In this document: positions 42,844-52,481 of the stretch, piece after piece
How positions within the stretch are numbered: the stretch's first letter is position 1
Layout of the letters: the number at the start of each line of letters is the position of its first letter
NCBI RefSeq assembly: GCF_050947875.1
Contig: NW_027460401.1
Span: 1,612,001-1,676,000, forward strand
Source: Dermacentor variabilis
Lineage: Eukaryota; Arthropoda; Arachnida; Ixodida; Ixodidae
Direction: 5' to 3'
DNA length: 64,000 nucleotides
Notes under the pieces: model-generated
Told to the model about the DNA's origin: nothing
Seen by the model: only the letters and a program-made list of their open reading frames with translations
Databases searched by the model: none
Program-made: the position numbers and the translations under genes

Positions 42844-43596
42844 ACTCCAGACATCGACTGCGCGGAAGAAACGGCGATATCCCTGGCGGCCACTACGGGC
42901 CAGCGAGAGGGAGATCTAATCACAATTATCACCGACTCACAAACAGCATGGAGAAATTACCAAAAGGGCCGAATTTCTAAACAAGCCCTGAGCATCCTCG
43001 GAAAACGAGACAATTTTCCAGAAGTGTACATTGTCTGGGCCCCGGGACACGAGTCCCTGGCTGGTAATGTAGCGGCTAATGCCGCTTCCCGAGATCACAT
43101 TCTCCGGGCTATCCCACCAGGTTCACGAGCACCGGTAGACCAACAAGATAGCGTCCCGAAAAGATACGCCGATATCCTGAGCCACTACAGACTGGGTAGA
43201 AGGATCTATCCAGCCCCGCATCCCCAGCTGACAAGAGAAGAGGCGGTGATCTTCCAAAGACTACAGACCGGCACATTCCCGCACGACACCCTGCTACACG
43301 CCATGTATCCTACGAGCTATACTCACAAATGCGCCTTCTGCTCTACGCCCAATACCCTCTACCACATGGTATGGGAATGTCAACAAAACCCATCGACACC
43401 GCCCATCACCTGACTAACCGTCGAGCAGTGGGAGGCCCAGCTGACGAGCTCGAGCCCTGAAGACCAGCATCGCCTGATGAGCAGGGCCAAGGTATCAGCT
43501 CAGGCCCACGGCATCCTCGACTAGGGACGCCGCCCACCTTGGACGATTTTACCGTCGGCTCATTTCAACTAATAAAGTTTATTCCTCCTTCTCATC
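42844..43596 (+). mobile_element. 5'-truncated LINE (RNase H end) inside the Gypsy RT
   Basis: Opposite in orientation to the Gypsy. The plus strand encodes AISLAATTGQREGDLITII, TDSQTAWRNYQKG (RNase H Asp), VYIVWAPGHESLAGNVAAN (the His-containing RNase H end) and a Cys/His cluster, KCAFCSTPNTLYHMVWEC. The frame ends at 43413 and the 3' tail reads AACTAATAAAGTTTATTCC. The Gypsy sequence lacks about 20 bases at the junction, so the insertion removed a little target DNA. It belongs to the RNase H-bearing LINE group. Confidence 0.88.
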
Positions 43597-44461
43597 CTCT
43601 CTTGTCGACTTCTATTTGCCAGTAGCCAGACTTGAGATCCATTGACGAGAAGTATTTTGCGTTGCAGAGCCGATCTAATGCGTCGTCCATCCGTGGTAGG
43701 GGGTATACATCCTTCTTTATGATCTTGTTCAGTCGACGATAATCGACGCAGAAACGTAAGGTTCCGTCCTTTTCCTTCACCAGGACAACAGGGGATGCCC
43801 ACGGGCTTTTCGACGGCTGGATGATGTCGTCGCGCAGCATTTCGTCGACTTGTTCTCTTATGGCTTCACGTTCTCGCTGCGAAACTCGGCAAGGGCTCTG
43901 GCGGAGTGGTCGAGCGCACTCCTCGGTGATTATGCGATGCTTTGCGACTGGTGTCTGTCGAATCCTTGATGACGTCGGGAAGCAGCCTTTGTGTCGTTGG
44001 AGCAGACTTCTGAGCTGTTCTTGCTTATTCATGGGGAGACAAATTAATGTTGTATTCCGGTTCGGGAACCATGGTCGTCGTGGTAGATGCGGCGAAAGGA
44101 CGAACGCAATACTGGTTTCCAGAATTTCCTTGATGTACGCGATCGTCGTGCCCTTGTTGATGTGCTTGAACTCCTGGCCGATGTTTGTCAGCAACACTTC
44201 GGTTTTCCCTCCGTGCAGTCGAGCGATCCTTCTTGCGACGCAAATTTCACGGTCGAACAGTAGACGTTGGTCACCCTCGATGTCGCCTTCTACGTCGGCA
44301 GGTGTTTTGGTGCCGACGGAAGCCACAATGCTGGAGCGAGGTGGGATGCTGACTTGACTTTCGAGCACGCTTAAGGCATGGTGACTACGAGAACTCTCCG
44401 GCGGTATAGCTCCATCTCCCGACAGCGTTATCGACTTCGGTTTCAGGTCGATGATTGCGGC
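43597..44461 (-). pseudogene. Gypsy reverse transcriptase, N-terminal part
   Basis: Continues the protease frame after the TAA: VAKHRIITEE, CRVSQREREAIREQVDEML, IIQPSKSPWASPVVLV, KDGTLRFCVDYRRLN, KDVYPLPRMDDALDRL and YFSSMDLKSGYWQIEV with the first catalytic Asp. The sequence is cut at 43597 by a truncated LINE. Confidence 0.92.
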
Positions 44462-45103
44462 TTATTGGTTCAGGAAGTCCATGCCGAGAATGACGTCTCG
44501 TGAACACTGTTGGAGGATAACGAAGGTGGCAGGGTAAGTCCGGTCATGAACGGAAATTCTTGCCGTGCAGATTCCAGTCGGCGTGATGAGGTATCCTCCA
44601 GCGGTCCCAATTTGAGGGCCTTCCCATGCAGTTTTTACTTTCTTCAACTGGGCGGCGATGTGTCCATTCATGACGGAGTAATCAGCCCCTGTGTCGACTA
44701 AGGCGATAACTGCGTGGCCGTCGAGAAGCACGTCGAGGTCGGTGGTTCTTTGTCTTGCATTACAGTTCGGTCTTGGCGTGGGATCACGGCTGCTTCGCGT
44801 TGACCTGTGGCTGGTATCTGACGTCGTCAGGTGGTCTTTCATCGTCGTATTCTTTGCTTCCAGACTTCGTCGGAACGGTGGCGTGTCGTTATGTCGTCGA
44901 GGTAGTTTCTTCGGTGTCTTCGTCGGCAGCGGATGACCTTTGTCAGTTCGACGAACAGCAACCGCACCTCCATCGGTTGCTGCTTTTAGTTTTCCGGATA
45001 TGGGCTCGCTGACCGGCCCCGGGCTGGGCCAGTGTATGGTGGGCGCTGCGGCGACAGGTACCGGCCTGGTGATGGCGAACGCGACGGTCGTTGAGAGTTC
45101 CAC
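44462..45103 (-). pseudogene. Gypsy protease (old element)
   Basis: Overlaps the gag end by about 118 bases in a different frame, the arrangement expected for a programmed frameshift between gag and pol. It contains the aspartic protease signature ALVDTGADYSVM and the later VILGMDFL flap-end block. An in-frame TAA at 44462 stops it directly after the Asn-Gln of that block; the RT follows in the same frame. The basic, Ser/Thr-rich lead-in before the protease has no domain I recognise. Confidence 0.85.
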
Positions 45104-46323
45104 TGAGTAGTGGCGAGGTAGTCGGCGATATCGCGAGGGCGTTCACCTTGCTGCGGGCGCGGAGCCTTGACGGCGAAACCTCGCAGTCCCATCTCCCGGT
45201 ATGGGCATCGTCGGTAGACGTGACCCGCTTCTCCGCAGTGGTAGCAGAGCGGGCGGTGGTCAGGAGCGCACCAAACGTCTGTCTTCCTCGGGTAGCGGCG
45301 GGGGGCGACGGGCGCGCGTGCTGACGGCGGCGGCGGTGGACGACGTAATTGTGGCGTTAAAGGGCCCTCGCGCGGTCGTGCAGGGGGGTCTTGACGGCGG
45401 GCTACGGCGGCGTAGGTCATCGCTTCCGGCTGGGGCCTCGGCGATGCTGGTTGCACCTCAGGAACTCCAAGCGATCGGTGCACCTCTTCTTTCACGATGT
45501 CGGCGATCGAGGCCACTTGAGGCTGCGACGAAGGCAAGACCTTGCGCAGTTCTTCGCGCACAATGGCCCTGATGGTCTCGCGCAGATCGTCCGTGGCCAG
45601 TGATTGAATTCCTGCGTAGTGGGTAGAGTTTCTACGGCGGTTGAATTGCCGGTTCCACATTTTTAGTGTCTTCTCGATGCTGGTGGCCTCGCGAAGGAAC
45701 TCTTCTACGGTCTTCGGTGGGCTTCGAATAATTGCGCCGAAAAGTTCTTCTATCACACCATGCATGAGAAGGCGGACTTTATTCTCCTCGGGCATATCTG
45801 GGTCGGCGTGGCGGAATAGACGGTTCATTTCTTCCGTGAAGATGGCAACGTTCTCGTTAGGTAGTTGCACTCGGGCGTCCAGCATGGCTTCGGCCCTTTC
45901 CTTGCGCACGACGCTCGTAAAGGTGCGCAGAAAGCCGCTACGGAAGAGGTCCCATGTTGTCAAGGTCGACTCCAGGTTCTCAAACCACGTTCTGGCGGCG
46001 TCTTCTAAGGCAAAGTATACATGCCGCAGCTTGTCGTCGGAGTCCCAGTTGTTGAAGGTCGCGATTCGTTCGTACGTCTACAGCCAGGATTCCGGGTCTT
46101 CAGTCGCTGCTTCATGGAAGGTCGGTGGGTCCCGAGGTCGTTGTAGGATAACGGGGGACGCTGGGGCAGCAATTGGGGTTGTTTTGACCACGATCTTCTT
46201 TGTCGGCTCAGGTAGAAGTCCGTGCTCTGGGGGCAGTCCTTGTAGTCTGCGGCTAGCACGCTGGTCTTGGGCGATGTTGGTTTTGTCCTCGGGTTTCGGG
46301 CTTGGATCGCGGCTTCGGTACAT
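44986..46323 (-). pseudogene. Gypsy gag (old element), one in-frame stop
   Basis: One reading frame from an ATG at 46323 to 44986, broken by a single TAG at 46078-46080. After the stop it shows the retrotransposon Gag core (AARTWFENLE, NENVAIFTEEMNRLFRHADP, RLLMHGV), then a Pro/Arg-rich stretch and one zinc knuckle, CYHCGEAGHVYRRC (Cys-x2-Cys-x4-His-x4-Cys), which binds RNA in the particle. Total about 446 codons. The upstream open frame into the LTR uses a non-ATG codon, so the ATG at 46323 is the better start. Confidence 0.88.
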
Positions 46324-46332
46324 GAACGCACT

Positions 46333-46345
46333 AGCACCTCCACCA
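46333..46345 (-). other. candidate primer-binding site
   Basis: On the minus strand the LTR ends GTGACA and, after two bases, the sequence reads TGGTGGAGGTGC. TGG at the start fits a tRNA CCA end. The same TGGTGGAGGTG follows the LTR of the other Gypsy element. I cannot name the tRNA. Confidence 0.55.
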
Positions 46346-46347
46346 GA

Positions 46348-46763
46348 TGTCACGTGGTGGTGACGTTAAGAACACAGTAGCAATACTGTGAAAGACAAAA
46401 CTAACTTTTATTGGGCGAACCTGTGCCCACAAAAACAGGCTACACTTATAGCACAATGATAGCGGCGAGCACGGTCGGCGAGCGCCGAAAATCTAATCAG
46501 CGGGTCAAGCGCGTCGGCTTTTATACACCAGTCGTCGAATGTTCCAGACTAATCGTTGGGACCCGCGTACCTTCCACAAAGTTCTACACCATTCGTGTTA
46601 GGCGATGAAATCAGATAACACAAGGTTCGGCTGCAACAGACGGCGGATAGAAGCATCGATAACTTTCCAGAAACTTAGGATACATGTAGGCGCGTCCCGC
46701 GCTGTGCGATAACATTTGTTAGGCGGGGAAACGTGGTCGCCCGATAAAGATAAGTAGACGTGG

Positions 46764-46765
<2 letters not shown>
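46348..46765 (-). repeat. 5' LTR of the old Gypsy element
   Basis: 418 bp, plus-strand ends TGTCACGTGG and GACGTGGCA. It carries the element promoter in principle; GCTTTTATACACC near 46518-46530 on the plus strand, and its complement, are the only TATA-like stretch noticed, and I cannot place a start site. Confidence 0.95.
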
Positions 46766-46815
<50 letters not shown>

Positions 46816-46998
46816 ACGCGAGTATTGGTTTCACCGTCTACCGAATGTAATCGCTAAACGCGGGATGCGCCCGCATGTATCGCATGTTTCTCAAATGTCA
46901 GCGATGGTTGTACCTATTCTATCTTGTCACCGACATTTGTGCAAACGATATAATGACCCCAATCTCTCTCTCTCCCCATATATATATATATATATATA
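46766..46998 (+). repeat. (TA)n remnant and dispersed repeat unit
   Basis: The other half of the TA tract that received the old Gypsy (46766-46812), then a unit with GGTTTCACC, GAATGTAATCGCTAAACGCG, GCATGTATCGCATGTTTCTC, GTGCAAACGATATAATGACC and a short TC/TA tail. Confidence 0.9.
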
Positions 46999-47176
46999 CC
47001 TACTGACATGTGTATTTGTTTAACCTTCTGACGAATGTTATAGCTCAACGCGGGATACGGCCGCATATAGCGGATGTTTCTCGAATGTTAACGATGGTTC
47101 TACCCGCTGTCTCTTGGCACCGAAACTTGTGCAAGCGATCTAATCCCCCGTCTCTCTCGATCTCTGTCTCTCTGTC

Positions 47177-47210
<34 letters not shown>
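46999..47210 (+). repeat. dispersed repeat unit, tandem to the previous one
   Basis: ACTGACATGTGTATTTGTTT, GAATGTTATAGCTCAACGCG, CGGATGTTTCTCGAATGTTA, AACTTGTGCAAGCGATCTAA, then TC and TA repeats. With 46813-46998 it forms a short tandem array. Confidence 0.9.
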
Positions 47211-47234
47211 ATGGCGGAGAGGCCGCCATTGCAA

Positions 47235-47520
47235 TCCGAACCTGTCGAAACCTCAGCAGTCATGAAGGCAATGCGGAATCAGGGTGTAGACGAGGCGAAT
47301 GTAAAAATACTGAAAGATATCTATAGCGGCTCCACAGCCACCGTTGTCCTTCTTAAAGAAACAAAATCCCAATAAAGAAAGGCGTCAGGAAGGGAGATAC
47401 GATCTCTCCAATGCTATTCACAGCGTGCTTACAGGAGGTATTCAGAGACCTGGATTGGGAAGAATTGGGGATAAAAGTTAATGGAGAATACCTTAGTAAC
47501 TTGCGATTCGCTGATGATAT
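47235..47520 (+). mobile_element. RTE-clade LINE, copy 3, part before the Gypsy insertion
   Basis: It starts inside the RT (PVETSAVMKAMRNQGVDEAN), shows NVKILKDIYSGSTATVVLLK, the CLQEVFRDLDWEELGIK region and LRFADD, and stops at CTGATGATAT where the LTR begins. The first catalytic Asp motif is lost by 5' truncation. Confidence 0.92.
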
Positions 47521-47687
47521 TGTTACGTAGGAAGACACCGACGAAAAGCTATTTACAAGTATATTTACAAGGCTATAAGGCAATACGCTGCGCTTGGCCA
47601 AGAGGCAACAGCCCGCGCTAGCTTCTAATCGTCGTCGTCGTCTTCACACTGCTCGCCTTTCGTGATGGCACATACTGTGCCGTAGCA
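47521..47687 (-). repeat. 3' LTR of the young Gypsy
   Basis: 167 bp, plus-strand TGTTACGTAGG to GTGCCGTAGCA. Its only difference from the other LTR is GGCTATAAGG against GGCTACAAGG. Confidence 0.98.
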
Positions 47688-47700
47688 CTACCCCCGGCGG
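47688..47700 (-). other. candidate polypurine tract
   Basis: The minus strand reads CCGCCGGGGGTAG next to the 3' LTR; the G run with AG fits a short polypurine primer. Confidence 0.6.
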
Positions 47701-47722
47701 CAAAAGCGCCGTCCCGGAGCGA

Positions 47723-50422
47723 CTAAAGATCGGAATCGGAAGCAGTGTAGTAGGCCTTGAGCCTACTGACGTGTACGACATCACTAGATGCCAGAGGAGT
47801 GGACGAGGTTGAACCCACAGGAGCAATTTCGTAAGTCACAGGCGTCACCTGGCGCAGCACGCGATAGGGCCCTGTGTATCGCGAAAGGAGCTTCTCTGAA
47901 AGTCCGACGTGACGAGTGGGCGACCACAGGAGCACGAGCGCACCAGGCGAAAACTGTACATCACGATGGCGGGCGTTGTACTGGCACTGCTGAGTGGTTT
48001 GTGAGGCCGTCAGTCGAGCACGGGCAAGCTGGCGTGCATGGTCGGCGAGGGCGATGGTGTCGCGCGCATACTCGCTTGTTGAGACCGAAGCAGGCGGAAG
48101 TGCCGTGTCTAAGGGCAAGGTAGGTTCGCGACCGTACAGTAGATAAAAGGGAGAAAATCCAGCGGTGTCGTGCCGGGAAGAATTGTACGCAAATGTTACG
48201 TAAGGAAGGGCAATGTCCCAGTCGTGGTGGTCCTTGGAAACGTACTTGGCCAGCATATCGGTAAGAGTACGGTTTAACCGCTCTGTCAGGCCATTGGTTT
48301 GAGGATGGTATGAGGTAGTCAGTTTGTGTTGAATGGAGCAGGAACGCACAATGTCAGCGATGACTTTCGAGAGAAAGTTTCGACCACGGTCAGTAAGGAG
48401 CTGTCGCGGGGCGCCATGAAGCAAGATAATGTCACGCAAGAGAAAGTCCGCGACGTCAGTGGCGCAACTGGTAGGGAGAGCCCGAGTGATAGCGTATCGG
48501 GTGGCGTAATCAGTCGCGACGGCTACCCATTTGTTCCCAGAGGATGACGTGGGAAAGTGACCGAGCAGGTCTAATCCAACACGAAAGAACGGTTCCACAG
48601 GGATGGTGATCGGCTGGAGATGACCGGCAGGTAGCACCTGAGGTGTTTTCCGACGCTGGCAGGGATCACAGGCAGCAACATAGCGTCGGACGGAGCGAGC
48701 GAGACCAGGCCAATAGAAGCGGCGGCGGACGCGGTCGTACGTGCGGGTTACCCCAAGATGTCCTGCAGTGGGTGCGTCATGCATCTCAAAGAGCACAGTC
48801 TGTCGTAGTTGTTTTGGCACGACAAGAAGAAGGTCAGAGCCGTCAGGGAGGAAGTTCCTTCGATACAGAATGCCGCCCTGGAGGACATATCGGCGAACGG
48901 ATGCGTCGGTAGGTGTAGAACGCAGACGCTCGATAAGTGCTCGCAGCGATAGGTCTCGGTACTGCTCATGGGCGATGTTAGCGAAGGCAGACACAGAGAA
49001 AATGCCGTTGGCGCTACTACTGTCGGCGTCGTCAGGCTCGTCGACCGGGTAGCGAGACAGGCAGTCAGCGTCCTTGTGTAGTCGGCCAGATTTATAGGTG
49101 ACAGTATACGAATATTCTTGGAGGCGTAAGGCCCAGCGGCCAAGTCTGCCTGTAGGATCTTTCAGTGAGCATAACCAGCAAAGCGCGTGATGGTCTGTGA
49201 CAACGGAAAAGGATCGGCCATATAAGTATGGGCGGAATTTCGCAACCGCCCAAACTAGGGCCAGACACTCACGCTCAGTGATGGAATAGTTGCGCTCCGC
49301 GGGTGAGAGGAGCCTGCTGGCGTAAGCGATAACCCGGTCGTGGCCACGCTGACGTTGTGCCAGTACCGCGCCAATTCCGTGACCGCTGGCATCAGTACGG
49401 ACTTCGGTAGGCGCAGAAGGATCGAAATGGGCCAGAACGGGAGGCGTTGTGAGAATGTCGATTAGATGTGAGAATGCAGAGGCCTCGTTATCGCCCCACT
49501 GGAAAGGGGCGTCTTTTCTCAAAAGCTCGGTTAGTGGTCGTGCTATGGCGGCGAAATTTCTCACGAAACGGCGGAAGTACGAACAAAGGCCGATGAAGCT
49601 GCGCACATCCTTGACACACTTCGGAACAGGGAAGTGCGCAACAGCATGGATCTTGCCTGGGTCCGGTTGCACTCCGTTCGCGTCAACGAGATGTCCAAGG
49701 ACGGTAATCTGGCGACGGCCGAATTGGCACTTGGATGCGTTGAGTTGCAGACCGGCTCGACGAAAAACGGCCAGGACTGCTGAGAGGCGCTCGAGGTGCG
49801 TAGCGAACGTTGGGGAGAATACGATAACGTCGTCCAGGTAGCACAGGCACGTGGACCATTTGAATCCGTGAAGAAGGGAGTCCATCATGCGTTCAAAAGT
49901 GGCAGGGGCGTTACATAGACCGAACGGCATCACTTTGAATTGATAAAGAGCGTCGGGTGTGACAAAAGCAGTCTTCTCGCGGTCGAGATCGTCCACGGCA
50001 ATCTGCCAGTAGCCGGAGCGAAGGTCAATAGAGGAGAAATAGCGAGCACCGTGGAGGCAGTCAAGGGCGTCATCAATCCGAGGTAGGGGATACACGTCCT
50101 TTTTGGTAACCCTATTAAGGTGCCGATAATCCACGCAAAAGCGCCATGAGCCATCCTTCTTTTTGACCAGTACTACAGGTGACGCCCATGGACTATGTGA
50201 TGGTTCAATAATGTTCTTGTCAAGCATTTTGCGAACTTCTGCGTGAATAACTTGACGCTCAGCTGGTGACACTCGATACGGGCGGCGATGAATAGGAGGG
50301 GCATCGCCGGTATTAATGCGATGTTTGACAGCTGTAGTTTGGGCCAAAGGACGATCGTTAAAGTAAAAAATATCGTGGTAGGAAAACAGAACGCGGTAGA
50401 GTTCACGAGCGTGCTCGGACGG
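47723..50422 (-). CDS. pol: Gypsy RT, RNase H and integrase polyprotein (young element)
   Basis: Open from the TAG at 50423 to 47723, about 900 codons; counted from the first alternative start codon at 50347 it is 874 residues. RT: FCVDYRHLN, YFSSIDLRSGYWQIAV, and YLDD near residue 170, all intact. RNase H: VRTDASGHGIGAVL near 317 and TERECLALVWA near 357. Integrase: zinc domain His-His-Cys-Cys (523, 530, 560, 563), catalytic Asp 593, Asp 653 and Glu 689 with DD35E spacing, and a GPY-type motif (RYTGPYRVL) near 830. There is no obvious chromodomain. It is the most complete enzyme gene in the window. Confidence 0.95.
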   Translation of the reverse strand, partial: PSEHARELYRVLFSYHDIFYFNDRPLAQTTAVKHRINTGDAPPIHRRPYRVSPAERQVIHAEVRKMLDKNIIEPSHSPWASPVVLVKKKDGSWRFCVDYRHLNRVTKKDVYPLPRIDDALDCLHGARYFSSIDLRSGYWQIAVDDLDREKTAFVTPDALYQFKVMPFGLCNAPATFERMMDSLLHGFKWSTCLCYLDDVIVFSPTFATHLERLSAVLAVFRRAGLQLNASKCQFGRRQITVLGHLVDANGVQPDPGKIHAVAHFPVPKCVKDVRSFIGLCSYFRRFVRNFAAIARPLTELLRKDAPFQWGDNEASAFSHLIDILTTPPVLAHFDPSAPTEVRTDASGHGIGAVLAQRQRGHDRVIAYASRLLSPAERNYSITERECLALVWAVAKFRPYLYGRSFSVVTDHHALCWLCSLKDPTGRLGRWALRLQEYSYTVTYKSGRLHKDADCLSRYPVDEPDDADSSSANGIFSVSAFANIAHEQYRDLSLRALIERLRSTPTDASVRRYVLQGGILYRRNFLPDGSDLLLVVPKQLRQTVLFEMHDAPTAGHLGVTRTYDRVRRRFYWPGLARSVRRYVAACDPCQRRKTPQVLPAGHLQPITIPVEPFFRVGLDLLGHFPTSSSGNKWVAVATDYATRYAITRALPTSCATDVADFLLRDIILLHGAPRQLLTDRGRNFLSKVIADIVRSCSIQHKLTTSYHPQTNGLTERLNRTLTDMLAKYVSKDHHDWDIALPYVTFAYNSSRHDTAGFSPFYLLYGREPTLPLDTALPPASVSTSEYARDTIALADHARQLARARLTASQTTQQCQYNARHRDVQFSPGALVLLWSPTRHVGLSEKLLSRYTGPYRVLRQVTPVTYEIAPVGSTSSTPLASSDVVHVSRLKAYYTASDSDL

Positions 50423-51202
50423 CTAGTCGGGGGCAATCATTTTCTGGAAGTCAGCGATGGTACAATTTGCCGACTGCGATGGTAGAGGAGTATCGGATGA
50501 AGTGTCGTCAACTGCAATGGATGCTACTGAGTGATCCTCGAATGAGCAAAGGTGGGCCAGAGACATCCCACGTGGCAGCACTTGTGTCGTCAAGCCAAAG
50601 TTGACCACTGGCAGGCAGACGCAATTCGCCGTAATAGATAAAACTGTATGAGGTACTGTGATCCCGTGTGTAAGGAGGACGTCTTGCATAGGAGCCGCGA
50701 TGTAGTGACCGTCGGGGACTGGTGGGGATGACACGAGGTCAACGTAGGTCAGTGCCGAAGGTGGCAAGCGAACGAAGTCGGCGGAACTGAGGCGACTGGG
50801 GTGTGGTTCAGCAGGATCGAGAACAGGCAGGTCAAGGCGGAGAGTACTGGCGGAACAATCGATGAGAGCAGAATGTGCGGAGAGGAAGTCTAAGCCGAGG
50901 ATGATGTCGTGGGGACAGTGGGCGATGACTGTGAATAGCACGATTGTTGAGCGATCGGCGAAGGAGACGCGGGCGGTACACATACCAATAACGGGGGCTG
51001 TTCCGCCATCGGCGACACGGACAACAGGCGTCGTGGCGGGCGTGATAATTTTCTTGAGCCGGTTACGAAGGTCAGCGCTCATTACGGACAAATGCGCCCC
51101 AGTGTCTATGAGTGCAGACACAGAAACACCGTCGACTTGCACGTCAAGAAGGTTCAGATGAGTGGGCAAGGTCAGTAGAGGATTTGGCGGCGTAGGGAGC
51201 AA
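50423..51202 (-). CDS. Gypsy protease domain (young element)
   Basis: A 259-residue segment, beginning on a non-ATG codon, that should be reached from gag by frameshifting, since it lies in a different frame close behind gag. The aspartic protease motif VSALIDTGAHLSVM is near residue 31, and DIILGLDFL follows about 65 residues later. It cleaves the polyprotein. The C-terminal part (TITANCVCLPVVNFG-like) leads to RT. It ends at a TAG at 50423-50425; the RT follows in the same frame. Confidence 0.88.
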   Translation of the reverse strand: MLPTPPNPLLTLPTHLNLLDVQVDGVSVSALIDTGAHLSVMSADLRNRLKKIITPATTPVVRVADGGTAPVIGMCTARVSFADRSTIVLFTVIAHCPHDIILGLDFLSAHSALIDCSASTLRLDLPVLDPAEPHPSRLSSADFVRLPPSALTYVDLVSSPPVPDGHYIAAPMQDVLLTHGITVPHTVLSITANCVCLPVVNFGLTTQVLPRGMSLAHLCSFEDHSVASIAVDDTSSDTPLPSQSANCTIADFQKMIAPD

Positions 51203-51231
51203 TGCAGCGTCACCTCGAGGCGCTGCATCGT

Positions 51232-52407
51232 CTAGTTTTCCGGCGGGGAGCGGCGTCCGAAGGGAGTTGGCGAATAGGAGCGACGGGGCTGGGGAGAGCG
51301 AGATTGTCGTCGTTGGGGCGAAGGCGAACGAGAATAGGGGCGGTTCGTTGCAGGAGAATCAGTGGCGGCATTATCGGAAGGTGCGGCATAGGGACGAGAA
51401 GGGCCACCTGGGGAGCGAGAGTAGGCAGTGTAAGTAGATCGGATCGGGGAACTCCAGCGACTGCGACAGTGCCGAGAAATGTGCCCGATTCGATGGCAGT
51501 AGAAACAAATGGGCTTGTCGTCAGCAGTGCGCCATTCAGATGGGTTGCGGAAACGTGGTGGGTAAGAAGATGCGGGACGGGGCGGAATGGAAGAAGCCGG
51601 GCGGGTATCAGGGCGATGGGCCGAGCAGATGGTGTGAAGACCCATGTTTTCGAACTCCTGGCGGACAACTGCCTGGATCAGTGAGACCGTGACTGCAGAT
51701 GTGTTGGTGGGACTGGAGTCGAAGGCAGCCGGATAGGCGGCCTCGATCTCACGCCGGACGATCCTGGTAACATCAGCAGTGTTGTTGGGACGAGGAGCGT
51801 CGGCACAGGAAGATGTCGCAGGGGTGTTGGGCAGACGGGCAAACTTCGGGTCAATACGTCGGCTTTTGGCGAGTTCCAGGCGGCGGCACTCTTTTATAAC
51901 AGCATCCACCGTCGCTACGTTGTTGAAGGCGTCATCGGCAATGCCTTTGAGGATGTGGGAAACCTTGTCTGACTCAGTCATGTGGGTGTCAACTTTGCGG
52001 CACAGAGCCAAGACGTCATGAATGTACGTGATATAGGGCTCTGTTGACGTCTGCACACGGCCGGAAAGCGCCTTCTGCGCGGCAAGTTGGTGACCGTAGG
52101 GGTTGCCGAACAAGTCTCGAAGCTGTGTCTTAAGTGAATCCCAACCGGTGAGCTCATCTTCGTGCGTGCGATACCAAACTCGAGGTGTGCCACCGAGGTA
52201 AAAGACTACGTTGGCGAGCATAATAGTAGGGTCCCACCGGTTATTGCGGCTGACGTGTTCATACAGGCTGATCCAGTCATCGACGTCTTCCCCATCTTTG
52301 CCTGAGAATACGCCAGGATCACGGGGAGCGGGGAGAGTGATGTAGGTCGTCGAAGTGGCAGCAGGTGTCGGAGCCGGCGGAGTCGGGTTGTCGTCGCCGG
52401 GAGCCAT
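51232..52407 (-). CDS. gag: Gypsy Gag polyprotein (young element)
   Basis: About 391 residues from an ATG at 52407; four codons further upstream there is only a GTG. It builds the particle that holds the RNA. A Pro-rich N-terminus is followed by the retrotransposon Gag core (DPGVFSGKDGEDVDDWISLY, RVWYRTHEDELTGWDSLK, DLFGNPYG, DKVSHILKGI), an Arg/Pro-rich region, one zinc knuckle CFYCHRIGHISRHC (Cys-x2-Cys-x4-His-x4-Cys) near residue 301, and an Arg/Ser/Pro-rich tail. The protease frame begins just downstream in another frame. It appears intact. Confidence 0.93.
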   Translation of the reverse strand: MAPGDDNPTPPAPTPAATSTTYITLPAPRDPGVFSGKDGEDVDDWISLYEHVSRNNRWDPTIMLANVVFYLGGTPRVWYRTHEDELTGWDSLKTQLRDLFGNPYGHQLAAQKALSGRVQTSTEPYITYIHDVLALCRKVDTHMTESDKVSHILKGIADDAFNNVATVDAVIKECRRLELAKSRRIDPKFARLPNTPATSSCADAPRPNNTADVTRIVRREIEAAYPAAFDSSPTNTSAVTVSLIQAVVRQEFENMGLHTICSAHRPDTRPASSIPPRPASSYPPRFRNPSEWRTADDKPICFYCHRIGHISRHCRSRWSSPIRSTYTAYSRSPGGPSRPYAAPSDNAATDSPATNRPYSRSPSPQRRQSRSPQPRRSYSPTPFGRRSPPEN

Positions 52408-52466
52408 GAAGGAAGGCACGACGTACCGTCCACTGCGAAGCTCCGTGACGAGGTACAGGGAACGTC

Positions 52467-52478
52467 CACCTCCACCAG
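52467..52478 (-). other. candidate primer-binding site
   Basis: After the LTR end CGTAACA and the bases TATC, the minus strand reads TGGTGGAGGTGG. The same core is at the corresponding place in the older Gypsy element. Confidence 0.55.
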
Positions 52479-52481
52479 ATA

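Larger units (their letters stand above)
35901..46765 (-). mobile_element. Ty3/Gypsy LTR retrotransposon, old and multiply interrupted
   Basis: Two 418-bp LTRs bound the element, with gag, protease, RT, RNase H and integrase on the minus strand. The LTRs differ at about 20 positions (near 5% by eye), pointing to an old insertion. It sits inside a (TA)n tract, so the target duplication cannot be resolved. Three later insertions interrupt it: a LINE (about 37587-41525), a SINE (36773-37014) and a truncated LINE (42844-43596). Several stops and shifts make all proteins non-functional. Its order PR-RT-RH-IN is that of the Ty3/Gypsy group. Confidence 0.97.

Noticed and set aside
43821..44357. 178-codon plus-strand frame opposite the Gypsy RT
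   Set aside because: Antisense shadow of the RT N-terminal part.
44943..45572. Plus- and minus-strand frames in the GC-rich gag region
   Set aside because: These are alternative-frame shadows of the zinc-knuckle end of gag.
45641..46363. 240-codon plus-strand frame opposite Gypsy gag
   Set aside because: It is a shadow of the gag frame on the minus strand, with no recognisable domain.
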